A stretch of DNA of 64,000 nucleotides from contig JARCOQ010000007.1 in the NCBI GenBank assembly GCA_029207755.1, positions 124,001-188,000 on the forward strand. Reading direction: 5' to 3'. Below are positions 1 through 12,400 of the stretch, piece by piece. Both the position numbers and the translations under genes were made by a program. This stretch comes from Chamaea fasciata. Lineage: Eukaryota > Chordata > Aves > Passeriformes > Sylviidae. The notes under the pieces are model-generated. The model was not told the origin of the DNA, did no database searches, and worked only from the letters and a program-made list of their open reading frames with translations. Each line of letters starts with the position of its first letter. The first letter of the stretch is position 1.

Positions 1-976
1 CCCCCGGTGCTACTCGATCGCCAAATACACCCAGAGAACGCAGTGAGGTGCTGTGGAGTTGGCAAGTCCTGCTCCAAGCCCACCTGATGCCCCTGGGACT
101 CCAGCGCTTTCTTCAAGGAGGTGGCAGAACTTTGCCACCAGAGCTTCATTTCTGGAATAGTTTTCTTTGGAAAATGCATCCATTTCCTATTTAACAGCGC
201 AGTCCTCTCTCCCTGATCTCGGAAGAGCTGCCTACAGCCATGGAAACCACTTTCCTCTCCTGGTCTCCACACTCTGTCCTTTAAAACACTGTGTTACTGA
301 AGCCAACTACCTCCAGACCCAGACTGTCCATGCAGGGACAGTGTCTCTTCTCTTCAAGGTCAGGGAAAAGTGGCAGAGGCACCTACAGAGCTTCAATGCC
401 TCTCTTGAGCAAGAAACACTGTGGATTTGAATCTCCTTCTGCTTGCAGGGAAGATAATGTCATGTCTTAAGCTAAAAAACGATAAATGGTAAAAAAATTA
501 TTAAAAATGGGTAAAAATGATGCCACTTCTCACTCCACTGGTAGAAATGACACATTAAACCAAAAAATCTGTACCTGTTCCAGTTTCAGACTGAAGCAAC
601 AGCATATTCCTGGCTTCCAACGCAGCAGAAACAACAGCACTGAAGGGAAATGTTTGGACAATCACATCTTCATTTAAAGAGAGCCCAATTTCTTCATCTA
701 AGCCATCACTGCCCTCGCTCAGGACATCCACCATATAATCAGGACATCTAATAAGTGAAGAAAAAAATCTAAGCAGAGGATCTAGACTAACTGGGAAAAC
801 AACAGAGGCAGAACGCAACACTCCAGGAATATAAGGCATTTTTTTTAAATTCAATCCCTCCAAAAAAAAAAAAAAAAATCAAAGAAAGGATGAAAGCCCC
901 ATTTGTCACGCAATACATTGTTAAGTGCAACACAAAAATCACAGCTGAACTTCACTCTGCCTGTCAATGCTGCTGT

Positions 977-1166
977 CCAGCACAGGCTGCCCAGAGAAGC
1001 TGTCGCTGCCCCTGGATCCCCGGCAGTGCCCAAAGCCAGGCTGGATGGGGCTTGGAGCACCCTGGGCTACTGAAAGGTCTCCCTGTCCATAGCAGGGGGT
1101 GGAACTGACAAGCTTTAAGGGGCCTCCCCATCCAAACCATTCTGGGATTCCACAATTCTATGAACA
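977..1166 (+). mobile_element. CR1 LINE 3' fragment
   Basis: Matches the CR1 tail in sense orientation: GCTGCCCAGAGAAGCTGT, then GCCAGGCTGGATGGGGCTT, a GCAGGGGGTGGAACT-type segment and the terminal ATTCTATGA-type motif. It lies in an URB1-like intron and is 5'-truncated, as is typical of avian CR1. The duplicate is at about 54,752-54,941. Confidence 0.85.
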
Positions 1167-4100
1167 GCCCCAGGCAGAAGGACTAAATTTCCATTTGAGT
1201 TCAAAAATGCTGCTGCAAGAGCATGAATAGAGACTTCAAATACTGTTAAAGTGGCACAACCACATCAGAAATTACTTTTGGGGGTTAAAGTGGTAACTGC
1301 AACTCCAACTTCTACTTCTGATACCAAGTTCACATGGAGGGCTGAGTCCTGGAGGTCCTTACTTAACAGGATTTCTATAGTTATCCATCCCCAGTTTGCT
1401 TACTGGGGATAGAAAATGTAGCCCCAAGTCGTGAAATTGTGTTTGAGGAGTCACCACATACCAGCAATGTGAGAGACGGGGATGCTGATGTTATCAGAGT
1501 CCTGTTTAATTAAACACGGTGACCTGGAGCATGCTGGCTTCCTGAACCAGGTCTGCTGCCTTGTCTGTGCAGGGGCAGGGCTCTGGCACCAGCTTCAGCA
1601 GGATCTGTCAGCAAAGGTGGAGAGGAAGGTAAGTGCGCTGGCTGTCAAGCGCAGGGGAAGCATATGCTGCTAAGAAAGACCGTGTGCAAAAAGGTGTTGG
1701 AAGATGGGCAGGTTTTAGAAGGACAACTTCCATATCACTTCTGCAGCCTTCTGTCTACGGTTCCTTCTCTGCATGGGAGTGGAAAAAAGAAAGGTCCACT
1801 GCAATTTGGCATCCAGATTGCTACCACAGACTGAGTCCCTGGGGAGACCGCACTGGAAATGAAGCACTGGGCATTCAACATCCTGAAGAGTAACAGCAAG
1901 TGTCAGCTTTCCTTGTAAAAGACCACAATTCACTGAGGTCTGATAATTTTGGCACCTAAAGAGGAGATAAAAGGTACCACACATACGGCTCTCTACACTT
2001 ATACCAACAATGCTGTAATAAGAACTGATCCTTTTGGATTGCATTTTCCTGCAAATAATTTTCCTGTCCTCCCATTTGAGACAAGAATGATGCCACCTCT
2101 GTATAAAGAACCCCAAACAATGCTTTTCTGAGAATCCATTCACTGGTCTTTGACAGGTTTCTCAACAACAGAACAAGATCTCTAGTTCCCACCAACATTA
2201 TTCTTTGCATTGTTCATCCAGCTAATTTGAACACTGTTACCCTTTCCAAAAACTGAATCACTGCTTCCTTCTGGTCTTCTTTTGCATTATCCAAATGTTC
2301 CAGCCAAACTGAAAGTTCCCTTCCATGTGTACTCAAACACGCCACTGTCACGTAAAACCTGTCCAGGAAACAAAGGGGGAGGTGTGTAAATAAACCTCAA
2401 AACACCTCAAATACAAAACTCCAAGAGATGCAGATCTTTTTGTACAGTAACTTCATGATCCCTTCTTTTGGGAAAGGAAAGAGGAAGCGCAGGTCGATGA
2501 AAAGAAGTACCTGCCACTCTCCTCACCCCCTCAACTCAAGAGGCCTTTTCTTTCCACTCACTAGTGGGACTTGTCAACTGCATAGTGGACAATAAAAACC
2601 TTACCTCTATAATTTCTGGAAAGCAGGTTATACTGCTTTCAGAGGGTTGTACATCTTCATGTCATCACAGGCAGAAAAAAAGTGCGCCTTACAAATAGCC
2701 TGTAGGACAGTTTAGAAAACTACTGATCTAACAAAGAAAATCATCGCTAAATTAAACCTGAATCCGGTGTCGACCACACAATCATGCAGTAAAGGTATCT
2801 GCTGCTTCAAGAACAAATTTTACCATCCTGGCATTTCAGACCTGTGGGATATAGTGAATATCCCGATATTTCAATTCAAATACGTACCCTGAAGATTAAT
2901 TGTTTGCTGGAAGTTTTCAGATGAGAGTGGGTACTTGTAACAAACATTTTCATCAGTAAATAGAAGACTGATTTTTCACCAGATAGCTTCTCTGTTTCAG
3001 AGATGTCCTACAAGAAAAATGTATTAGAATTCCTCTGCTACAGCAACACTGTATAGGACTATGTTGCACTGACAATGATACGCAAGGTAAGCGTGTTACT
3101 TTATAGACCTGCCCAAAAGTCCCAAGGCCAGAAACCAGTGGGATCATTTACACTACTTTGCAGTCAATGAGCCAGCATCGTTGCATTCATTTGCAAAATG
3201 TTTGCCCGAAAAGCGGAAGAAGACCGTAGTAACAGAAACCCCCAACTATTGAAAGGGCCCGAGACAAAGCAACTTCCCTCATCAATCATATTTCATTCCC
3301 TAATCATTCCATGTCTATCCCTGCTACCTCCTCAAAGCCAGGTCCACTCTTTTCTCCTGACATGACAAGCCAAGTCTTGACAGAGTTCTTATTTGACAAG
3401 CCTGCAGTAAAATAGAGTTGGGGCCCTGATGGCTTCCACCAATTATGGAGAGCATTAAAAAATGTTGGAATCCTCCTTGGGAAGGGGTGGGACGGCTCCC
3501 ATCAGTAGCTCATTTCCCTGGTCTGCAGCTCAGGCTTTCCAGACAAGTGGAATCCAGCACACTCTTTCTTGTGAGGGAACATCTCCAGAGACACAAAGAG
3601 CTACAGCAACATCCTCCTCCGTTCATCAGGGAGGCAAAAAATGTTTTCCCTGTAAAAAACCTTCCAGCTCAGAAGGGAGTTTTCACTACTGCTAAGACTG
3701 TAATTCCTGCTGCTTTACAAAAGGGTCACCCCTAAAATGTCTGGACTAATTTAAAACAAGGCGATGCCAGAGGAAAACATTTGAGGACAACAGAGCAAGC
3801 AAACATAACTTTGCACCAGCCTCTTACCTGTACTCTGAACCAGGCAAACTTGTTGGCAGGAAGTTCCAAAGCCACTTTCAGGATCTGGTGCTGCAGAAGA
3901 GGAGGGACCTCCTCCCGCAGGCCCTTTCCAGTGACGATACCTGAGGTGCGAACGCAAGAAACAAACTTCACTTCGGTCCATCTGCCTGAGACTTCAGAAC
4001 ATTCCTGTTTTAGGGTTTAGAACACAACTGTGAGACAAGCTGGCAATTCACAGATCTTCATGTCATGGGATCCCCAGACACACTGCAGCGAAGGCTGGCC

Positions 4101-6549
4101 AACCCAAGGCGGGAATCCAGCCCTCAGAGGGAGATTTCATCACCTAACCCCAGCACAAAGCACTGGTCGTGCATGGAAATATAAAATCTCTTCTATCAGT
4201 CTCAGCAACCTTGAAAAGCTGTGACCTACAGGCAGGACAAAGGACAAACTGGAGAGCAAAATACAGAATTTAACTCAACAAATGCTTATACCACGACAAT
4301 ACTTGCTCCAGACAATGGAACTTCACACTCATGTCTCTCCCTGCATCCCTGCTATCACCAGCTCATGAATAACCTCACTTATTCTTGTGACAGGTCAGGG
4401 AGCTCTCGCAGTGCAATCAGAACCTGAGCTGCCCCCATCTGACCTGACATCAGCAGCACAAAGCACTGGTGTCTGAGCCTCTCGGAGCCTGGGTAGGATC
4501 TTTGTGGCCCTCATCAGAGAAACAACAACACATTTTAAAAAGTCACCACCTAGGCAATCCAACAGTAAGACCAAACAACAAAAACTTAATAAATAATAAA
4601 AACAGAACAGAGAAACTAAAATGGGCTACTTTTAGAAAACAGTTCCTTTATCTCCACAGAAAAGCAAACCTTCCCTTCTGCTGTGGACTTTGTAAACAGC
4701 CAGAGAAAACACTGGAGGAAATACAAACCCCCATCACATACCTTTTAGCAGCTTGCTAAAATCAAAGTTGCTTTGTGCTACCAAGTGGGGCACAACCTTC
4801 TGATAAAGACATGACCTGAAGCAGTGCAGCTTTCAGAAGCAGCATCTCAGCATCATCTGAACCTAAACAAAATATTTCCATAATTGGCTTCTCCTTCCTT
4901 CACAGCAAGAGTGGAGTGTCGCACCTCCATTACCCAGCACAAGCATTAGCAACTTTATTTCCAGCACGCTTGCCTAGGAAATGACCTGCCGTCTTCCCAA
5001 TAGGAATGAGAAAAACACCCACAGAATCCCCAGTTTCCTTCCCCACACCTTCCTGTATGAATACTTTCAAAACTAAATCCACTTATTCGGTGCTTAGATC
5101 GAGAGCTGCCGTTTCTAATTTGACTCACAAGTGCTCACACATATAAAGCACAACCTGAGCATCTGAATACTCCCTGTAAGAACCCCACCAGTCCCACTGC
5201 TGTTCAGTGCAGGGCTGAACAACAGGAAAAAGCGAAGGAAAGGATATGGTCGTGCTGCCGATTTCTGGGCGCGCTACTTTTAGCTAATGTCAGGTAGGTT
5301 TGGCTGGGGAAGTGCACGAGACAGTACACTACAGTTTGTGGCAAATTTATTATTTCACTTAAAAATTTCTCTCTTTCCCTTTCCCCTTTCAAAATAAGAC
5401 TTGTGAGCGTAAGCTTTTGGCAAGAGGCAGACAACAAATACCTGTCTGAGAGAAACAGCAGTAGCACTTAATGCAACTGTTCACTTCCTAGGAAAAGCCA
5501 TCTCAGGTTTCAGTTGTAACAGGAGGAGGCATAAAAGCTACTTGTTATCCAGCCATTAATGAAAGCAAGCAAAGCACATGGACCAAAACAATCAGCACCT
5601 AACTCTTCCCTGTTAACTTCATCTCCCTCAGGGAGCTAGAAAGAACTGGATGAAAGCCACAAATAAACTTTGTTTGCCTGAGTCTCAGCTCCCATTAGAA
5701 AGGAATTCTCTAGAGGCCACAATGCAAATAAAGCTGTTAAAGGTGAACTGGGAGTAAGTGACAGCATGATGACCACAGAATGCTGAGGAACTACAGCTGC
5801 AGTCCTACAGAACCTAGCTGCCCCACTGGTTTCCAAGCCTTGGACTGTCAGTGCTGACATTTTGCTGCCCCATTAGTGCTCTCTACCTGGTTTGCATTTT
5901 AATTAGGTCATGTAAATGACCGTGCCTTAGAAAACAAAAACCCAAATGCAATTATGAAGTACCTTTTAATTCCAGCACCTGTGCCAAGACTGCATTGCCA
6001 CCAGCAATGAGAAAGGAGAGAGCAAACTGAATACAGGCCATGCGGGCATCTGTTCTCCCCTGGAAACATAAAAATGTAAATATAAAATTAAAAAAAAAGC
6101 TGTCAGCACACAGGCGGTACCCAACTGCAGAATCAATACTGCAACTGCTGATTACCTGTACCAGCGCCACAAATGGGTAAATGAAACAACTTCTGTAAAC
6201 ATGCTGCATGCAGCCACAGACCCACATTTACATGCAATACATCCACAGTGTATTCAGCTAAAACGCTTCTGGCATGAAGCAGATCACTTTTACCTAAAAA
6301 GGAAAATGTGCTAGTTCACGTGCTCTTCAATTCCAGAGATATGAGACCAGGCCACAGATCTAAAGAAAAAGGAAACATGAACAGCAGTTTCATGCCAAAC
6401 CCTGCGTCACTGAACCTCCTCACTTGTGCCCTGCTTGGTCAGGTCACAAAAATGCCCATTAAAAGGGGCAAGTATAAAACTACCAACTCAGGCACAGTGG
6501 AAGCAGCGACACCCTGACCTGTAACAGCACCACAGGATATGAACAACGG

Positions 6550-6840
6550 ATCACAGAATGGTTCGAGTTGGAAAGGATCCTAAGGATCACCTCATTCACC
6601 TCCTGCCATGGGCAGAGATGGCTTCCACTATCCCAGGGTGCTCCAAGCCCTGTCCAACCTGACCTTGGACACTTCCAGGGACAGGGCAGTGACAGCTTCT
6701 CTGGGCAACCTGTGCTGGACAGCGTCTCACCACCCTCATGGCCAAGAATCTCCCCCCAATATCCTATGTAAATACACCCTCTTTTAAAAAAAACCTCATC
6801 CCTCATCCTATCACTACACTCCCTGACAGAGTCCCCCCAT
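6550..6840 (-). mobile_element. CR1 LINE 3' fragment, antisense
   Basis: Begins ATCACAGAATGGTTCGAGTT and continues through CTGCCATGGGCAGAGATGG, GACACTTCCAGGGACAGGG and TTCTCTGGGCAACCTGTGC. This is the reverse complement of a CR1 tail. It extends into weaker CR1-like sequence up to about 6,840. The copy-B equivalent is near 60,324-60,614. Confidence 0.88.
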
Positions 6841-8412
6841 GGTTTACAATTTTTTATAAACCTGCTGTGCAAAATAATCTGCATGTAAAGATGATTCTGT
6901 GTATGCAAAAGATAAGGCAGCAGGGACTCATGAAAAGGCTGAAAGAAGAAATATAGAAACAAACAAAATTTTGCTGGAAGCTTTGGGCCTGGTATTTTTG
7001 TGTTAAAAACTCACCTCTGATAACCAGCTGTGACACAATTTCATGGAAAGCTGTACAAGAGTAAGACCTTTTGGATGCTTGTTTCCTTGTACCTTACTGG
7101 AGCACTTGAGCAGCTTGTGGTCAAAAGACTACACCCAAGCACTCAAAATTAAGGGTGGAGGTACTCCTGCAGACAACTCCTGCAGTGAGGTCAAAACTCG
7201 AGGAATCTGACAGTTCCAGAACTATAAAAGGTGGTTCCAGGGAAAAAGGGATGTTTGGTTTTTTGCCTTCCATTTGACTGCTTAATAAAGAAAACGTCTG
7301 AATTTTCACCTCACATGGCACAAACCTAACACAAACTTACACATTCACTCTGCAAGTAATCTTTAAAATCTAGAAACAATATGTCAACATTGCAAACAAT
7401 ACTGGATTAATTTTATACTTGCATTTGGAATGACACTTAGATATTCTTGTTCTGGTTTGTGTCAATCCTGACTATTTTTAGCAAACAGGGAGGAAACAAG
7501 AGATAGTTTCTTCAGGAAAAAGAGGAGTGACTTCTTCCCCTCACTCACATATTCCTCTTAAGGATTTCCAGTTAGAGATAATTTGGATTATTCTGTTTAT
7601 GCTTTCAAACACAATTACCCTGTATTAGTACTGAGCAATATCCCCTCTCCAACTTCCATTTATTTCAGTGGGACCAAACCACAAAATGACTGACTAGTTT
7701 CCAGGAGTGTACTATCGCTTTCACTCTGTTTTAGACACCAGAAGGACAGTTCACAGAAACTGTACATTTATGTTTCTCCACAGCTCGTTGGCAACACGTA
7801 AGGCATTTTCATGTGTCCAGTTAGGCACAGTCAAGGACTTCAGCCTGACACAGGACAGGAAGGGAGAGTTAAGCTCTTGCAGATGAAAATACAACAAACA
7901 TTGGCAACAGTTTGTTCCCAACAGTTAGCTAAAAATGCTGGTGGAGCCATGGCATAGCATTTCATTGCATGCAGGACCTTAATTTACCTTCTTGCATCTT
8001 CTTTCCAACAATCCAGGCAGGTATTTGTCATTGAAATCGAAATGACTATATAGATCCCTTGCTGAACCCGGGCCCTGAGCCACCATTGCTGACAGCAGTG
8101 TAAGGCACCCCTGGCTCATCCTAAAAAGACAAAGCAGAGGGAAAACCTGCAGGTTATTTCCAGGATCATGGTTATACTAATCACCAAACCAACAGATTAA
8201 AACTTCAAGAGAAAATAGAAGGGAAGTTAAATAATCAAAGCAATTATTTTAGGTAGTAATAACAGCAGCTGGGAAAGAGGGGTGAGGGAGGAAGGGAGAA
8301 GGAAATGCCTTTTCATATTCTTCCCCAAAATTAGGCCATAAGGTGAGGCTGGATGTTCCCTTTATCAAGTAGTTTAAAAGGGTGAAAGTGCCAAAACGAA
8401 CAACTCTAAGAT

Positions 8413-8470
8413 GACCTGTTCATGGCAGTGGGGCTGGACTACGCAAGCCTTAATTATGATTCTATGAACT
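8413..8470 (+). mobile_element. Short CR1 LINE 3' terminal fragment
   Basis: Contains the degraded CR1 terminus (TTCATGGCAGTGGGGCTGGA) ending in ATTATGATTCTATGA. Only about 58 bp are recognisable. The copy-B equivalent is at about 62,187-62,244. Confidence 0.6.
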
Positions 8471-10704
8471 CCTAAATTCATAGAGGTCTGCCATTTATTT
8501 CAACAGGAATACATAAGAGGACAGCAGACCTCCATCATCTGAACAGCCACTACCATGAACAGATTTGTAACTTGTCCATCGTGCATCTGTCATGGACAAT
8601 CTGTAAAAAGCCGTGTGGTTCAAGCAGAGATCCCATCTAGACATGCAATAAAGAAAATCCCTCTGCACAGCAAAGAGGTTGCACAGAAAATGCAGAGCAT
8701 CTCCCACCAGAAATCTGCAGCCCCCTCTGTGCAGGTTCTAGAAGGATTCCTCCAGAACCTGCAATCTTTAAACATTTCATCAGAAGTGCACATCTTGCAC
8801 AGCCTCAAAATTTGTTTCCAGTTTACACATTTGAGATTCTTTGTCAGGTTAAAAAGCCTGCTGCAATAAGATCAACTGCACAGCTCAGGAAGCACAGCTG
8901 TGCCTATGAACTAGGCAAGCAGAGAAAAGGTTTTCCAGTTCTGCTCAAAGACTGAAAGATGAGTCATTTGCCTCGGCCAAGTCAATTTCAGTCTGATTTT
9001 TTCTCTGCTTCCCTCTTCCTCCCAGGTCTGTACTGAAATGTCTCTGGCATTTGCAACTTTTTTCCCCATCCACAGGAGCATGAGAAATTGTTTGGTCTGG
9101 ACTAAATAACAACAGTTATTGAGCAACCTAAAATGACCTCAGTTTTAGGAGACTGAAAAAATTACAGAAAAAGCCAGTCTGAAAGAGAAAAATCTATTAT
9201 AAACATGGCAACCTGACTCCAAAAAAAATACAGGAAAACAAAGAACTCAAGAGCAGCTCTTTTTGCTGTCACAGGAAGACTGCCCAGCCCTGTTCCACGC
9301 AGTACATTCCACCCCACAAATCAAGCAGCAATAAAGTAAGAGGACTCAAGGTACCACCAGTGTTAGCTCTCACCAGGGCAGGCCCAACCGATGAAAACTA
9401 CACCTTCAGGAAATTATCCTACAGCACTGGATTGTATGATGCATCAGAGCTTTCACTTTGCAAAGACTTCCACAGGCAATTATTTTATGACAAGTGGAAA
9501 AGGATTATTAAATAAAGGTGGATTATTAGCAATAACTCAAGATGAATTTTGAAACGTCCCGTACAGTCCCTCCAGATCAACTGACAGAGATTCTCCAGCA
9601 GAGCACCAAGAAGACTTACTTGTGATTTTCAGAATACAAAGCAGCATAGACCAGTCTCATATAGGAATGAATCAACTTTCTGACGATGTTCATTCCCACA
9701 AATGTGAGCGGTCGCTGGCTGTCCTCAGTAAAATGGCTTCTAGGGCTTGAAAGACTAACAGCATCTGCCGGATAAAAAAGTATGTTAGCATCTGACAATA
9801 TCAGGTAAGACTTGAAATTATTAGCTGAGCAAATAGTAATAACCACCATCGATAAAGGGTAACCCCACCCCAAGAGGAAAGCTTCCACACACGAAAGTGA
9901 CATTAACTTTTAGATTCTCTCCCAAATTAACGCTTCCTCTCGGAAAAGATCACTTTGGAGAGCATGTAGTTTCAAGGAATCATTGCTTTAAGAGACGGCT
10001 GCTCCTAAGTGGACGACGAAAAACAAAATGTCCCCGAGAAAAACACTGGGGCTGTTCCGGTCTTGCAATTATTTCCCTGCAGAGGAATCCAGAAACCACA
10101 CAGCACTGGGCTGCGCCCATTACAAACACCAGCCCCTGTGAGCAATGGGATATTGAGGGAAGGCTGTCACTGAACACGACACAGATAAAAATGATACTGG
10201 AAGACAAAGAATAGCAGGCGATGGTTAAAAAGCCACACAATACAGTACTATGTTGTAAGCAGTCAGCAATGCTGCACCAGCATTCAGAGTGAAAAATTAT
10301 TGAACTCTTTGTTCATTCGTCATATTCTGATGAGGATAAATTGTGTCCAGCTAAAATAAGAAAAATGAGGTCAACTTTACCAGCAGCTTCCTAGAAATAC
10401 TGATATATCAGGGAGATACCTAAGAACATTTACTTTCACCAGACTATTGTTTTGCTTACTTAACTGCTTTTATTGATCCCCTTATTTCCTAAAAGATCTT
10501 TTGATAACATTTAAAGAACCTTAACAGCTTGATTTGGACGGGACGATTGGCTGTGTGTGTCATTAAATCCAGGAACATCTATGAACTGAAAAGAGCATCT
10601 CCCACTCGGTAGGTGCTTCTGCCACTGCTACTTCCAGAAAAAAAAGAAAAAAACCAAACCAAAGCCATAATCAATTATCAGAGTTATCTACACCACAAAG
10701 CATT

Positions 10705-10880
10705 TATTCACAGAACCACAGAGTATCTTGAGCTGGACCCACAAGGATCATCCAGTCCAACTCCTGGTCCTGCACAGCCACCCCAACAGTCCCACGCCTG
10801 ACAGCGCTGCCCAAACCTTCCTGGAGCTCTGGCAGCCTTGGCCACTGTGACCATTTTCTGGCAACCTTTTGTCGCTTCTT
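10705..10880 (-). mobile_element. CR1 LINE fragment, antisense
   Basis: Antisense CR1 tail variant: CACAGAACCACAGAGTATCT, CAAGGATCATCCAGTCCAAC, then CCTTCCTGGAGCTCTGGCAG. It sits immediately downstream of URB1-like exon 2 in transcription order, within intron 2. Confidence 0.8.
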
Positions 10881-11229
10881 CTCCAGGGTGGGATTGTTGG
10901 GACTGCAGCCGCCAGTCCCTGAATTACAAGCCCCCTGTCCAACTTACTTCACTTTCAGGCTTCCTTTCTCCATCGAGAAGCTTGAATATCTCAGCACACT
11001 CCATGGAAATTTTCACGTATCCCTCCACGACATCGTACACTTGGGCCGATGGCAGCGTCCTGGCGACGGACACGAACGTCTCCAGCCCTGCAAAGGCGCA
11101 GCGTCAACCCGGGGCACCGGCGCCCCGTGCAGGGCCCGCTCCGGCCCGGCCGCGACCCTGAGGGGCCGAGCGGTGCCATATGCGCCAGCCCCGCCAGCAG
11201 CACCACCGGTGCCACCCACCCCCTGCGAC

Positions 11230-12060
11230 GTGCCCCGGGACGGCCGCCTCAGCCCCGGGACGGCGCGGCCGCCTCAGCCCCGGGACGGCGCGGCCGCCTT
11301 TGTCCAGCGCAGCCGCCTCAGCCCGGGACGGCGCGGCCGCCTTTGTCCAGCGCGGCCCCCTCTGCCCGGGACGGCGCGGCGCGGCCGCCTCCGCCCGGGA
11401 CGGCGCGGCGCGGCGCGGCCGCCTCCGCCCGGGACGGCGCGGCGCGGCGCGGCCGCCTCCGCCCGGGACGGCGCGGCGCGGCGCGGCCGCCTCCGCCCGG
11501 GACGGCGCGGCGCGGCGCGGCCGCCTCCGCCCGGGACGGCGCGGCGCGGCGCGGCCGCCTCCGCCCGGGACGGCGCGGCGCGGCCGCCTCCGCCCGGGAC
11601 GGCGCGGCGCGGCCGCCTCTGCCCAGCGCAGCCGCCTCCGCCCGGGACGGCGCGGCCGCCTTTGTCCAGCGCAGCCGCCTCAGCCCGGGACGGCGCGGCC
11701 GCCTTTGTCCAGCGCGGCCCCCTCTGCCCGGGACGGCGCGGCGCGGCCGCCTCCGCCCGGGACGGCGCGGCGCGGCGCGGCCGCCTCCGCCCGGGACGGC
11801 GCGGCGCGGCGCGGCCGCCTCCGCCCGGGACGGCGCGGCGCGGCGCGGCCGCCTCCGCCCGGGACGGCGCGGCGCGGCCGCCTCTGCCCAGCGCAGCCGC
11901 CTCCGCCCGGGACGGCGCGGCGCGGCGCGGCCGCCTCCGCCCGGGACGGCGCGGCGCGGCCGCCTCCGCCCGGGACGGCGCGGCCGCCTTTGTCCAGCGC
12001 GGCCGCCTCAGCCCCGGGACGGCGCGGCCGCCTTTGTCCAGCGCGGCCGCCTCAGGGCGC
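11230..12060. repeat. GC-rich NotI-dense minisatellite filling URB1-like intron 1
   Basis: Tandem units of about 34 bp (core CCGCCTCCGCCCGGGACGGC followed by 1-3 GCGGC steps) alternate with variants containing TTTGTCCAGCGC. I count about 24 GCGGCCGC (NotI) octamers. A higher-order period of roughly 363 bp is visible: the block near 11,290 recurs near 11,653. The sequence is almost free of A and T, which explains long open frames in several frames on both strands. It lies between splice sites at 11,087 and 12,089, so it is intronic rather than coding. Confidence 0.93.
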
Positions 12061-12088
12061 GCCTTTCCCGCCACGCAGAGCCCCTCAC

Positions 12089-12218
12089 CTTTGGCGGCGG
12101 CCGCGGGGTTCCGCAGCAGCGCCGTGAGGCGGGCGCCATCGAACTCCTCGTCCCGCGGGCCGCAGGCTCCCCGCTCCGCTTCCCGGCCATGCCCGGTTCG
12201 GAGCCGGCACGGCGGCAC
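12089..12218 (-). pseudogene. URB1: URB1-like first coding exon with start-frame conflict
   Basis: The donor AAAG/GTGAGG lies at 12,089/12,088, and phase 1 joins correctly to the next exon (KG then LETFVSV). The frame that reaches the splice site, ending DEEFDGARLTALLRNPAAAAK, can start only at the ATG at 12,218. A better-looking start at 12,190 (MAGKRSGEPAARG) is in another frame and shifts away before the splice site. A 1-nt indel between about 12,130 and 12,155 would reconcile the two. So either the upstream ATG is used or this exon is also frameshifted. Confidence 0.6.
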
Positions 12219-12219
12219 C

Positions 12220-12400
12220 CCGGAATCGCCGCTGCTCCCGCAGGCAGGGGCGGGCGGAGCGGGAGCGGCAGCGGCCCGGAGATATCGCGGCCCGGGCAGG
12301 GTGGTGCTCCCGCGGTCCCGCCCCGGCCGAGTTGTCGGGCCTGCCCAGCGACCGGTGCTCAGGTGAGCAAAAAGAGTTAAAAATAGTTACCATGGAACGG
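12220..12400 (-). promoter_or_regulatory. CpG-rich 5' flank of the URB1-like gene
   Basis: GC-rich, CpG-dense sequence lies directly upstream of the first URB1-like exon on the minus strand and ends abruptly near 12,365, where AT-richer sequence begins. Position and composition suit a housekeeping CpG-island promoter. No TATA box or defined start site can be assigned by eye. Confidence 0.4.

Larger units (their letters stand above)
1..10228. repeat. Large direct segmental duplication, copy A (period about 53.77 kb)
   Basis: Base 1 onward matches 53,775 onward in the same orientation, and the match continues to the last base of the window. The offset moves only between 53,771 and 53,775 because of small indels: a 1-bp difference near 660, a longer poly-A in copy B near 858, and a 1-bp A-run change near 2,676. 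Substitutions are sparse. The match reaches base 1 here and base 64,000 in copy B, so neither true boundary is visible. The duplicated block carries most of the visible exons of an URB1-like gene. Confidence 0.97.
575..12218 (-). pseudogene. URB1: URB1-like gene copy A (nucleolar pre-ribosome-associated protein 1), 5' part, decayed
   Basis: URB1 is a large nucleolar protein needed for 60S ribosomal subunit maturation. Exons on the minus strand, in transcription order: 12,089-12,218 or 12,190 (exon 1), 10,948-11,087, 9,620-9,764, 7,988-8,120, 5,963-6,059, 4,742-4,862, 3,828-3,940, 2,888-3,007, 2,241-2,358, 1,462-1,604 and 575-747. Each has AG/GT borders. Recognisable pieces are GLETFVSVARTLPSAQVYDV, MACIQFALSFLIAGGNAVLA, GLREEVPPLLQHQILKVALE and DGLDEEIGLSLNEDV. 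Five exons are frame-disrupted, near 9,700, 4,810, 2,320, 1,505 (giving an in-frame TAA) and 735. No exon is visible between 4,862 and 5,963, where several hundred URB1 residues should be encoded. Exon phases otherwise fit together. Shared damage in both copies argues for an unprocessed pseudogene rather than sequencing error. The gene continues left of the window. Confidence 0.82.

Noticed and set aside
11230..12060. CRISPR-like regularly spaced repeats
   Set aside because: Units are contiguous and variable with no unique spacers, in a vertebrate intron with CR1 elements nearby.
10888..12380. Long open frames on both strands (492, 443, 315 and 314 codons) rich in Ala, Arg, Gly and Pro
   Set aside because: They lie in a GC-only minisatellite with almost no stop-forming bases, overlap each other in several frames, and fall in an intron bounded by URB1-like splice sites.
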